A stretch of DNA of 5,901 nt from Fibrobacteres bacterium CG2_30_45_31 (GCA_001873075.1 MNYL01000001.1:1-5901); one strand, 5' to 3'. Numbered from the stretch's first letter, positions 1 to 5,822 are shown. Program-made: numbers and translations. Notes: generated by a model not told the origin, from the sequence alone.

Positions 1-841
1 CCTGGTTGCGTTTGGAAGGGTGGTAAAGATCCAGCGCAATACCGCGGGGGAGAATAAACACATCTTTTTCCGGAACGCGAATTTCGTCGATGAGGATTTT
101 CTTGTAAGCTTCGCCCGGGCTCACTACAGGGCGTGCCAGGTAATAGAAAATTCTTGTAAAGAAAAGGACCGCCACATGAACCCATTTGGCGGAAACGAGC
201 ATTCTCACATAGCTCATGGCATCGGTACGGTAATGCCCAATGGTTTTGATTCCAATGATTTTTGCGCATACTAAAACAGCCCAACCCACGGAACTTGGAG
301 TTTCAAACTCAATCAGGTCTACAGGATAACGCTTCAAGAGTTTAACGAGTGTTCCCAAATGGGGAATCGCCAATTCTGTATTGGGGTAGCCAATGGCCTC
401 CATACTAAAAAAGCGAGGCAACAAGAAAACATAACTGTCTTCGATAACGCCTCTCGTGCGGGTTTGAAAAACACATCCAATTAAAGAAACGTCGTAATTG
501 CGCGTACGCATAAAGGAACCCACTTGCCGCAGATTATTGGCAATTCCGTTGACTTCATCAAGGCAATCGGCGCAGTAAGCGACGCGGATGTCTCCCTTCT
601 TGTGCGTTTTCCGGTATTTTCTGAAAAATCGGCGAAGTAAAAATAACTGGGGTAAATTCACCAGAAATTCCCAAACGAGCATCACTAAAATAAGGGCTGT
701 TTTGATTGGCCCTGTTCCTTGATGTTTAAAAGCGAAATAAGGAGGGAACACGCTCGTTATCGTGCGCCCGAAAATCGGAGGGCGTGAATCAAAACGTTGT
801 TCTGAAAAATCATTGTTGTTTGTTGAATTCGACGCAGTCAT
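1..841 (-). CDS. GT4-type (GT-B fold) glycosyltransferase, N-terminal part, cut by window edge
   Basis: Reading the minus strand from the ATG at 841 gives 280 uninterrupted codons up to the left edge, so the C-terminal donor-sugar domain is outside the window. Residues 85-105 hold the beta strand and loop typical of GT4 acceptor domains (IRVAYCADCLDEVNGIANNL), like the DxxNGVA loop of MgtA-type mannosyltransferases. Further family-like blocks are HYRTD (203-207), SPGEAYKKIL (241-250) and LPRGIALDLYHP (264-275), the last matching the usual P-x-G-[VI]-D-x-x-x-F-x-P linker region. It would transfer a sugar from a nucleotide-sugar to a lipid or glycan acceptor at the inner membrane; the substrate cannot be read. 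The N-terminus is unusual: about 84 residues precede the fold, with a hydrophobic stretch at 48-69 followed by a basic RRFFRKYRK cluster, suggesting membrane attachment. The start is supported by a ribosome binding site at 851-857. The gene overlaps the end of hisA by 32 nt, so it is probably translated from the same message. Confidence 0.85.
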   Translation of the reverse strand, partial: MTASNSTNNNDFSEQRFDSRPPIFGRTITSVFPPYFAFKHQGTGPIKTALILVMLVWEFLVNLPQLFLLRRFFRKYRKTHKKGDIRVAYCADCLDEVNGIANNLRQVGSFMRTRNYDVSLIGCVFQTRTRGVIEDSYVFLLPRFFSMEAIGYPNTELAIPHLGTLVKLLKRYPVDLIEFETPSSVGWAVLVCAKIIGIKTIGHYRTDAMSYVRMLVSAKWVHVAVLFFTRIFYYLARPVVSPGEAYKKILIDEIRVPEKDVFILPRGIALDLYHPSKRNQ

Positions 842-1574
842 TGTACCGTGCTCCCTTACCGCCAAAGATATCTAAGGCGCTTCCGATGGTGAGATCAACC
901 AAATTATTTGAAATTTCTGCACATCGCTTAAGATCTTCGATGCTCCGGGCTCCCCCTGCGTAGGTAACAGGGATCGGACTTTCTTTCGCAAGCAGTACAA
1001 TAAGCGCTTCATCCATTCCTTTCTGAAGTCCTTCGACATCTGCCGCATGAATTAAAAATTCGTCACAATACTTACTCAAAACTAACAAAGTAGCAGGGGT
1101 CACTTGTACCTCAGTCACGGTTTGCCAGCGATTGGTCGCAACATTCCAGCCAGTCGCTGTCTGCTTACAGCTCAGATCAAGAACCAAGTGCTTTTTCCCA
1201 ACCGCCTTTGAAAGCGCCTCAATACGAGAAAAATCAAGTTTCTCATTTTGAAAAATCCAACTGGTCACAATCACATGAGACGCACCCGCATCAAGGTATT
1301 CTTTCGCATTATCAAGCGAAATTCCGCCGCCTATCTGCAAACCCATGGGGTAGGCTGTGAGCGCTTCTTTTGCTACGGTCTCGTTCCCTTTGCCAAGCAT
1401 AATCACATGACCTCCGCGAAGACCATCTTTTTTGTAAAGATCAGCAAACCAGGCTGGCGATTTATCGGATTCAAAATGAGTGGTAAGCTCATTCCCTTCA
1501 TCAGAGAGCGAACTTCCTACGATTTGTTTCACCTTGCCATTGTGAATATCAATACAGGGACGAAATAGGGTCAT
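810..1574 (-). CDS. hisA: Eukaryotic-type HisA: ProFAR (phosphoribosylformimino-AICAR-phosphate) isomerase
   Basis: This 254-aa TIM-barrel enzyme would catalyse the fourth step of histidine biosynthesis, the Amadori isomerisation of ProFAR to PRFAR in the cytoplasm. The sequence follows the yeast HIS6/plant type rather than ordinary bacterial HisA. The diagnostic blocks are FRPCIDIHNGKVKQIVGSSL (4-23), VIVTSWIF (101-108), LVLDLSCKQT (130-139), FLIHAADVEGL (173-183), TYAGGARS (204-211) and DLTIGSALDIFGG (227-239). The two catalytic Asp residues expected in the family are present as D9 (CID) and D133 (VLDLS). Phosphate-binding glycines are seen in IGGGIS (81-86) and YAGGA. The ATG at 1574 was chosen because the domain begins right there and the spacing from the upstream stop is 8 nt. 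The in-frame TTG at 1604 would add ten non-conserved residues and overlap the upstream gene. A weak AGG lies 7-8 nt before the ATG. The gene is not next to other his genes here; its neighbours are a lipocalin-like protein and a glycosyltransferase. Confidence 0.93.
   Translation of the reverse strand: MTLFRPCIDIHNGKVKQIVGSSLSDEGNELTTHFESDKSPAWFADLYKKDGLRGGHVIMLGKGNETVAKEALTAYPMGLQIGGGISLDNAKEYLDAGASHVIVTSWIFQNEKLDFSRIEALSKAVGKKHLVLDLSCKQTATGWNVATNRWQTVTEVQVTPATLLVLSKYCDEFLIHAADVEGLQKGMDEALIVLLAKESPIPVTYAGGARSIEDLKRCAEISNNLVDLTIGSALDIFGGKGARYNDCVEFNKQQ
851..857 (-). promoter_or_regulatory. Ribosome binding site of the glycosyltransferase gene
   Basis: On the minus strand AAGGGAG lies 9 nt before the ATG at 841, inside the 3' end of hisA. 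It is the only purine-rich Shine-Dalgarno-like motif near the start. It supports the long N-terminus that overlaps hisA, rather than an internal start such as the Met at residue 54. Confidence 0.6.
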
Positions 1575-1582
1575 ATAAAAGC

Positions 1583-2617
1583 CTAAAGCCCTGTAAAGGA
1601 CCAATCAATGATGTTGTTGTCACTATCAGTAGAACGTCCACGATAAAAGAAGATCTCTCCCCCCATCATCAGTTTCGTCGCTTGTTTTGCGAACCAGCCA
1701 TCAAAATTGTTGAGAAGCGAAAACTTTTGTTGCGGTTTAGAAACGTCAAAACTCAGGGGTGCTTGTGACTCTATCCAATGAATTTGTACGCGCCCTTTGG
1801 GAAATTCTTTTCCTGAATAGATCGTTCCATTATCGCTAATTGTTTTGGGTGTGAGCAGCGTTATTTTGTCTTTTTTTGTACAAACGATGTGTCCCCAGGG
1901 TTCTCCGTTTGGTGTGATTCCAATGCGGCCTGCGTAGGATATGTTTGCTGCGGCGGTGCTGAAATTAAAGGAACGAATGGCGAGGTCTGTTGCTTGCACT
2001 GTCTGCCAGGTGTGTTCCATATAGCCATAGCCTTTTACGGTGATGGTGTCTCCATTGTAGGCGATTTTCCCTGTGATACGACCATAAGGAATATGAATAT
2101 ACTGCGCATATTTTTCACCATTGATAGTCCAAATTCCATTTCCTTTTACTTTGCTTTCGAGTGCACTCTCAAAGGAAATATCAACAAAAAATTTGCCCCC
2201 CTTGTTCGCCGTAAAATAGACGCGGTGTCCTTTTCCAGGAAGGCCTTCCATAAAATATTCATCTTTAATGGAAATCTTGGATAGGCTTTTATTTTCTTTC
2301 AGGCGCTCGGGTGGATACTGGCGCCCCACGCTGGGGTTTTTTCCTTTGAAGTTTGAAAAGGAAAGATCGCAACCGATTTTTCTCCCACTGCCGGGAACGT
2401 ACAAAGTAGCGTAATTAATAAAAGCCTTGGTTCCGTTATCAAAAACGAGTTGGTAACTCCATGTTTCATTAAATTTATCTGAAATTGCGCTATGCTGAAA
2501 AAAATCCTTGCTATCAGGGGATTTAATGGTTCCCGAGGGGGATAGAATTTCGTCTGCACAGATTTCCGAGGCGAAAAGGAAAAGGAAACAAAAAAATGTA
2601 CAGAAAGGAATCCGCAT
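1583..2617 (-). CDS. Secreted two-domain lipocalin-like protein (AttH/CrtC/Svf1-like)
   Basis: The product is 344 aa. Residues 1-21 form a signal peptide: a short basic N-terminus, a Phe/Leu/Cys-rich core and a probable cut after ICA (A21). There is no proper lipobox, so it should be soluble in the periplasm or secreted. The body is beta-rich with no membrane segment. The segment IPYGRITGKI (176-185) and the motif KGYGYMEHTWQ (195-205) resemble the end of the first lipocalin domain in the AttH/CrtC (hydroxyneurosporene hydratase-like) and Svf1 families, where a GxGYxEHxWG motif is typical. The second half (about 206-344) would be the C-terminal lipocalin domain, carrying RIGITPNGEPWGHIV (231-245). 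Related proteins bind or modify hydrophobic molecules such as carotenoids or ceramides, but the ligand here is unknown. It is the first gene of the minus-strand operon, 8 nt before hisA. The start ATG lacks an obvious Shine-Dalgarno sequence; an in-frame stop lies a little upstream, and the signal peptide fixes the start. Confidence 0.72.
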   Translation of the reverse strand: MRIPFCTFFCFLFLFASEICADEILSPSGTIKSPDSKDFFQHSAISDKFNETWSYQLVFDNGTKAFINYATLYVPGSGRKIGCDLSFSNFKGKNPSVGRQYPPERLKENKSLSKISIKDEYFMEGLPGKGHRVYFTANKGGKFFVDISFESALESKVKGNGIWTINGEKYAQYIHIPYGRITGKIAYNGDTITVKGYGYMEHTWQTVQATDLAIRSFNFSTAAANISYAGRIGITPNGEPWGHIVCTKKDKITLLTPKTISDNGTIYSGKEFPKGRVQIHWIESQAPLSFDVSKPQQKFSLLNNFDGWFAKQATKLMMGGEIFFYRGRSTDSDNNIIDWSFTGL

Positions 2618-2695
2618 GGTTTTAAAAGTAGCAAAATTGTTATTTTACTTTTACTCTCTTGTAGAAGAAAGTCCTTTTCTTAGGATGAATTGCGT

Positions 2696-2724
2696 ATTCA
2701 ATTTCTTTTGCCTTTTTTTGTCAA
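2696..2724 (-). promoter_or_regulatory. Promoter of the lipocalin-hisA-glycosyltransferase operon
   Basis: On the minus strand a perfect TTGACA (-35, 2719-2724) is followed by a 17-nt A-rich spacer and TTGAAT (-10, 2696-2701, four of six consensus bases). Transcription would begin near 2689, giving a leader of about 70 nt before the ATG at 2617. This assumes sigma-70-like promoter rules hold in this organism. Confidence 0.5.
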
Positions 2725-2773
2725 ATTTACTGGTTAGTTTCTTTTTTTTCACATTATTTCTGTGTAAGCTTTA

Positions 2774-2779
2774 TATAAT
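2774..2779 (+). promoter_or_regulatory. Probable -10 element of the outer-membrane protein operon
   Basis: A perfect TATAAT stands in an AT-rich stretch preceded by long T runs. No good -35 lies at 17 nt (ACATTA); TTCACA at 2748-2753 matches five of six bases but leaves a 20-nt spacer. Transcription would start near 2786, leaving a leader of about 70 nt that contains the hairpin at 2821-2843. The opposite promoter sits about 50 bp away, so the two operons diverge from one shared control region. Confidence 0.45.
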
Positions 2780-2820
2780 AAGGTTTTGACTACACGAAGT
2801 GGAATTACTATCTCTTTAGC

Positions 2821-2843
2821 AAAGCCTCATGTTTGGCTTTTTT
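2821..2843 (+). terminator. Terminator-like hairpin in the 5' leader (possible attenuator)
   Basis: AAAGCC (2821-2826) and GGCTTT (2835-2840) pair perfectly across an 8-nt loop (TCATGTTT). The T run spans 2838-2843: its first three bases close the stem and the last three follow it. The form is that of a small intrinsic terminator, yet it lies between the probable promoter and the start codon of the following gene, with no gene upstream on this strand to terminate. It may attenuate transcription, act as an RNA stability element, or be weak and incidental, since the stem is only 6 bp. Confidence 0.45.
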
Positions 2844-2845
2844 AT

Positions 2846-2852
2846 GGAGGAG
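2846..2852 (+). promoter_or_regulatory. Ribosome binding site of the outer-membrane protein gene
   Basis: GGAGGAG is a near-ideal Shine-Dalgarno sequence, ending only 2 nt before the ATG at 2855 (4 nt if GGAGG alone pairs). It fixes the start at 2855 rather than the in-frame TTG at 2786. It begins just after the T run of the leader hairpin, so the two elements could influence each other. Confidence 0.7.
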
Positions 2853-2854
2853 TT

Positions 2855-4135
2855 ATGAAATTAAATCTGTTGATGGGTATGGGTCTGTTCGCCATGAGTA
2901 GTGTTTTCGCTCAGGATTTTGGCGCTTCGGAATCTACATCTGAGGATACTGCTTCAACTGCGACGGAATCTTCGGTTGCTTTTGCTCCGGCACCAGCCCC
3001 TGTTGCTTCATCGTCATCTTCTGCATCGGTTGCAAATTTTGACAAGCTTCGTGGCAATGCCTATAACTTTGTAGGTAATGAAGCCGCTGCTTCTACGGTG
3101 AACGACTATCTCGCCCGTCCTCATCTTTTTGGTGGCACTCAAATTCTGTACATTGAACCGACTTACTCTCAAGGGTCCGATGGGACGACGACTGGGGAAC
3201 ATGGATTGGTTTCCTGGGGTACCAATACCACATATTTCCTAGATCTTAATAATTCTCAGGATTTGGGACTTTTGACTGTGGGTATGGCTAAGAAAAATGC
3301 TTTTGGTTTTGGACTGCATCTCGCTTTGGGACAGTTCCATGAAAGTGATGATGACGCTGGTACTACTGGTGTTACTGAAGCTGGTGACGATTGGGGTGCG
3401 AACTTCTCTATGCCTGTCGGTGGTTTGATCTTTGCATTTTATCTGGATTGGCTTACCACAGAAACTGATATTGATTTAGATCCGAAGGCCGAAGGTACTA
3501 CAGAGACGACAAATGACAATTGGGATCTGAAATTGAATGCTAACCTGAATAATGGTCCGAGTGCCGGTGCGGTTACCTGGACTATAGGTTTGAATTTCCT
3601 GCGTCACGTGATTTCAAGCGAATCGGGTAATGTTACGAGCGTGGATGCAAATACCCGTACGGAGCTTGCTCCTTACTTCAATCTCGGTGGAAAAATTCTC
3701 GGTAACGACCGTGCCCGCGTATTTATTGGCTCCAATAACAGTTTGCCGGTTCAGGTCTTTGATGGTTATGACAATGACGCGGGGAGTTCCAGTGCTTTTG
3801 GAATGGGTTTGATTGTAAATCCCAATATTTTTGGGGAACTTGCTCTAACAGAGAATTTCCTTTTGTTTGGTGGTGCTACTCATAAGTGGCTTGTCTTCGG
3901 TTATGAATTGGAGTCTTCCGAAACAAAGGCGACTCTTGCTGCTACTAGTCACACCAACGATACTTCTTATATGCAGTCCAAGACAAATACAACCACAGCG
4001 ACAATTGGTATGCGCTTCCAGAAGAGCAACTACGCGGCTGAGTTTAATCTCGGTGATGAAGTATTCCATGGTACGCATGCAATCTTCGACGGTAGTAATA
4101 CTTTTGTCTCCTTTGGTGGATTCATTTATTTCTAA
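2855..4135 (+). CDS. Outer-membrane beta-barrel protein with N-terminal Ser/Ala/Pro-rich tether
   Basis: The 426-aa product has a clear signal peptide (1-19, cut after VFA and before Q20). A low-complexity acidic then Ser/Ala/Pro-rich segment follows at about 24-60, containing APAPAPVA and a run of five Ser. A block at 61-90 with FDKLRGNAYNFVGNEAAAS then begins the folded part; similar blocks are, from memory, common in Fibrobacter outer-membrane proteins. The rest consists of alternating hydrophobic/polar strands separated by Asn/Asp/Gly/Thr-rich loops, without transmembrane helices. The protein ends in FVSFGGFIYF, with the terminal Phe expected of substrates of the BAM assembly machinery. 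It should insert in the outer membrane as a porin-like or structural barrel; no specific substrate can be named. It is first in an operon with the lipoprotein 45 nt downstream. The start at 2855 is chosen for the Shine-Dalgarno sequence and signal peptide. Confidence 0.8.
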   Translation: MKLNLLMGMGLFAMSSVFAQDFGASESTSEDTASTATESSVAFAPAPAPVASSSSSASVANFDKLRGNAYNFVGNEAAASTVNDYLARPHLFGGTQILYIEPTYSQGSDGTTTGEHGLVSWGTNTTYFLDLNNSQDLGLLTVGMAKKNAFGFGLHLALGQFHESDDDAGTTGVTEAGDDWGANFSMPVGGLIFAFYLDWLTTETDIDLDPKAEGTTETTNDNWDLKLNANLNNGPSAGAVTWTIGLNFLRHVISSESGNVTSVDANTRTELAPYFNLGGKILGNDRARVFIGSNNSLPVQVFDGYDNDAGSSSAFGMGLIVNPNIFGELALTENFLLFGGATHKWLVFGYELESSETKATLAATSHTNDTSYMQSKTNTTTATIGMRFQKSNYAAEFNLGDEVFHGTHAIFDGSNTFVSFGGFIYF

Positions 4136-4156
4136 TCGGGATAAACAATTTTTAAT

Positions 4157-4170
4157 CCAGAAAAATCTGG
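4157..4170 (+). promoter_or_regulatory. Small hairpin touching the lipoprotein ribosome binding site
   Basis: CCAGA (4157-4161) pairs with TCTGG (4166-4170) around an AAAA loop. The right arm supplies the first two G of the GGGAGG Shine-Dalgarno sequence (4169-4174). ATCC at 4155-4158 could alternatively pair with GGAT at 4173-4176. It might tune translation of the lipoprotein relative to the upstream barrel gene, or shield the mRNA between them. A 5-bp stem can also occur by chance. Confidence 0.3.
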
Positions 4171-4180
4171 GAGGATCATT

Positions 4181-4468
4181 ATGAATAAAAAGATTTTATT
4201 AACGGTTGTGGCTGGAAGTTTCCTTTTAGCTATGATTTTGGTGGGTTGTGGAGCTGACAGAACTACAGGGACTGTGACTGAGGGTATTATAGAGAAGCCA
4301 GCTACGGTTCCTACCTCATCGGCTTCAGGTGGAGAATATTCATCGGCTTCCGAGGGGACATATTGTTATGTATCAGCTACTGATTATTGCTATTCCATGT
4401 CAGAATACTCTATAACAGCTTCGGCATGTACCGCTAATGGTGGATCAGTCGTAGATTCCTGTAACTAA
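4181..4468 (+). CDS. Small Cys-rich lipoprotein with octapeptide repeats
   Basis: This is a 95-aa protein with an N-terminal basic segment (MNKK), a hydrophobic core and the lipobox LVGC, so Cys23 should be lipidated and the mature protein is about 73 aa. After the anchor comes a Thr/Ser-rich stretch. It contains two tandem octapeptides, SSASGGEY (46-53) and SSASEGTY (54-61), followed by two more 8-residue units that start with Cys (CYVSATDY at 62-69 and CYSMSEYS at 70-77). The tail has CTANGGSVVDSC (83-94). The four cysteines 62, 70, 83 and 94 could form two disulfides in the periplasm. I recognise no named family; the style recalls Fibrobacter lipoproteins. GGGAGG at 4169-4174, 6 nt before the ATG, is a good ribosome binding site. 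It sits 45 nt after the outer-membrane barrel gene and before a strong terminator, so the two probably share a transcript and act together at the outer membrane. Confidence 0.75.
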   Translation: MNKKILLTVVAGSFLLAMILVGCGADRTTGTVTEGIIEKPATVPTSSASGGEYSSASEGTYCYVSATDYCYSMSEYSITASACTANGGSVVDSCN

Positions 4469-4501
4469 TCCGGTTCATCCGTTTTAGATGCGGTATTTTA
4501 T

Positions 4502-4535
4502 AAAAGCCTGCTCTCCTTTGGAGGGTGGGCTTTTT
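4502..4535 (+). terminator. Strong Rho-independent terminator
   Basis: AAAAGCCTGCTCTCC (4502-4516) pairs over 15 positions, three of them G-T, with the arm 4520-4534 around a TTT loop, followed by a run of five T (4531-4535). It lies 33 nt after the lipoprotein stop and ends the barrel-lipoprotein operon. The A-rich left arm also gives T residues on the other strand, so it could work both ways, but no minus-strand gene reaches it. Confidence 0.88.
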
Positions 4536-4668
4536 GCTTGATCCATTCGATTTTGTCTTTCGAAAATCCATTTTCAAAAATGCCCTACGGAACGATTTTT
4601 ATTGTGGTTCCCGAAAAAAATGAGAATAACCTTGATAGAGAGTAAAAAGTATATTTGCATGATAAAAA

Positions 4669-4673
4669 AGAGG
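4669..4673 (+). promoter_or_regulatory. Ribosome binding site of the M29 aminopeptidase gene
   Basis: AGAGG lies 5 nt before the ATG at 4679 and decides between this start and the in-frame TTG at 4655, which would add eight charged residues and lacks its own Shine-Dalgarno sequence. Upstream, between the terminator and this site (4536-4668), I see no convincing promoter; TTGATA at 4632-4637 is the best -35-like hexamer, but no good -10 follows it. Confidence 0.55.
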
Positions 4674-4678
4674 ATTTT

Positions 4679-5788
4679 ATGACAGATAATCGAATCAGTC
4701 GTCTTGCGGAAATGCTTGTGAATCATGCCGTGAATTTGAAACCCGGTGACAATATTTTGATTGAAACTACGGACACGCCTGCGGAACTTTCTGTGGAACT
4801 CGTAAAGGCGGCATCGAAAGCTGGGGCGCGTGCTTTTGTAACGAATACAGTGTCGCGCGTGAGTCGGGCTTCCATTATGACTGCATCGCCTGAACAGATG
4901 CAGATTGCCGCAGATCACGACCTGGAATTCATGAAAAAAATGCAGGCTTATATTGCGGTGCGCGGTGCGGACAATTCCATGGAACTCGGCGATGTGCCCG
5001 AAGCGCAAATGCTTCTTTATCGCAAAGTGCGTCGCCCTGTATTGAACTTTCGCGTGGATAAAACCCGCTGGTGTGTGTTGCGCTGGCCGAATCCCTCTAT
5101 GGCGCAGGCTGCGGGAATGAGCACCGAAGCGTTCGAGGATTTCTATTTCGAGGCGTGTCTTGCGAACTACCCGGCGATGGCTGAAGCGGCGAATCCTCTT
5201 GTGGAGTTGATGAATCGGACGGATCGTGTGCGGCTGGTGGCGAAGGGCACGGATCTTTCTTTCAGCATTAAAGGCATTGGCGCGGTGCCGTGCTGTGGCA
5301 AATGCAACATCCCGGATGGGGAAGTCTACAGTGCTCCGGTGCGCGACAGTGTGAATGGGGTCATTCAGTACAACACGCCAACGCTCTACGAAGGGAAGCG
5401 TTTCGAGAATGTACAGCTGGTTTTCAAAGATGGGAAAATTATAGAGGCGACAGGCTCGGATTCTGTAGGGATGAATGCCATTTTTGATACGGATGCGGGC
5501 GCGCGTTATGTGGGGGAATTTGCCATCGGTTTCAACCCTTATGTCAAAAAGGCCATGTGCGACATTCTTTTCGATGAAAAAATTGCGGGTAGTATTCATT
5601 TTACACCGGGCAAGTGTTACGAGGAAGCCTTTAACGGAAACGATTCCGCGATTCATTGGGATTTGGTACTGATCATGACCCCGGAATATGGTGGCGGTGA
5701 AATCTGGTTTGATGATCGGCTGATCCGTAAAGACGGCTTGTTCGTTGTAGACGAACTCAAACATTTGAATCCGGAAAATCTGAAATAG
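4679..5788 (+). CDS. M29-family metallo-aminopeptidase (AmpS/AmpT/PepS type)
   Basis: The 369-aa protein matches peptidase family M29, cytoplasmic exopeptidases with two metal ions that remove N-terminal residues from peptides. The N-terminal domain has the usual opening: ISRLAEMLVNHAVNLKPGDN (6-25) followed by ILIET. The metal ligands expected in the family are all visible: E215 in NIPDGEVYSAP (210-220), E280 in YVGEFAIGFNP (277-287), H307 in GSIHFTPG (304-311), and H326 and D328 in SAIHWDLV (323-330). It has no signal peptide and should be cytoplasmic. Length is slightly shorter than the roughly 400 aa common in the family. Unusual is a cysteine cluster CCGKC (205-209) directly before the first ligand motif. 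It has its own ribosome binding site and follows a terminator by 143 nt, so it is likely a single-gene unit. Its general role is peptide turnover; exact specificity cannot be predicted. Confidence 0.92.
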   Translation: MTDNRISRLAEMLVNHAVNLKPGDNILIETTDTPAELSVELVKAASKAGARAFVTNTVSRVSRASIMTASPEQMQIAADHDLEFMKKMQAYIAVRGADNSMELGDVPEAQMLLYRKVRRPVLNFRVDKTRWCVLRWPNPSMAQAAGMSTEAFEDFYFEACLANYPAMAEAANPLVELMNRTDRVRLVAKGTDLSFSIKGIGAVPCCGKCNIPDGEVYSAPVRDSVNGVIQYNTPTLYEGKRFENVQLVFKDGKIIEATGSDSVGMNAIFDTDAGARYVGEFAIGFNPYVKKAMCDILFDEKIAGSIHFTPGKCYEEAFNGNDSAIHWDLVLIMTPEYGGGEIWFDDRLIRKDGLFVVDELKHLNPENLK

Positions 5789-5822
5789 AAAAACACCACT
5801 GTCCAAAATAAATGGACTGGTG
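5789..5822 (-). terminator. Intrinsic terminator of the convergent minus-strand gene
   Basis: CACCA/TGGTG (5794-5798 with 5818-5822) and GTCC/GGAC (5801-5804 with 5814-5817) form a 9-bp stem with a 2-nt bulge and a 9-nt loop. Read on the minus strand it is followed at once by TTTTT (complement of 5789-5793). On the plus strand no T tract follows, so it mainly serves the gene entering from the right, though the stem may also trim the 3' end of the aminopeptidase message. Confidence 0.65.

Noticed and set aside
20..274. 84-codon plus-strand open frame at the left edge
   Set aside because: It lies antisense to the glycosyltransferase, whose frame is continuous and matches GT4 motifs.
2299..2634. 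111-codon minus-strand open frame over the start of the lipocalin gene
   Set aside because: It is an alternate frame of the real gene; the real frame has a signal peptide and the lipocalin motif, while this one has neither.
2508..2789. 93-codon plus-strand frame crossing the divergent intergenic region
   Set aside because: The Phe/Leu-rich tail comes from T runs in the intergenic DNA. It overlaps the lipocalin gene end to end at its left side and lacks a ribosome binding site.
2844..2858. Mini-frame ATGGAGGAGTTATGA overlapping the barrel start codon by ATGA
   Set aside because: Its second and third codons are the Shine-Dalgarno sequence of the barrel gene and it has no ribosome binding site of its own, so it is most likely a by-product.
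4548..4575. Overlapping small inverted repeats GATTTT/AAAATC and GAAAA/TTTTC
   Set aside because: They are short, A/T-only in the core and lie in AT-rich spacer, where such pairings are expected by chance.
4645..4660. TATATTTG, matching the Bacteroidetes -7 pattern TAnnTTTG, before the aminopeptidase
   Set aside because: The nearest upstream TTG leaves only 15 nt, too short for that promoter class, and transcription would start almost at the ribosome binding site.
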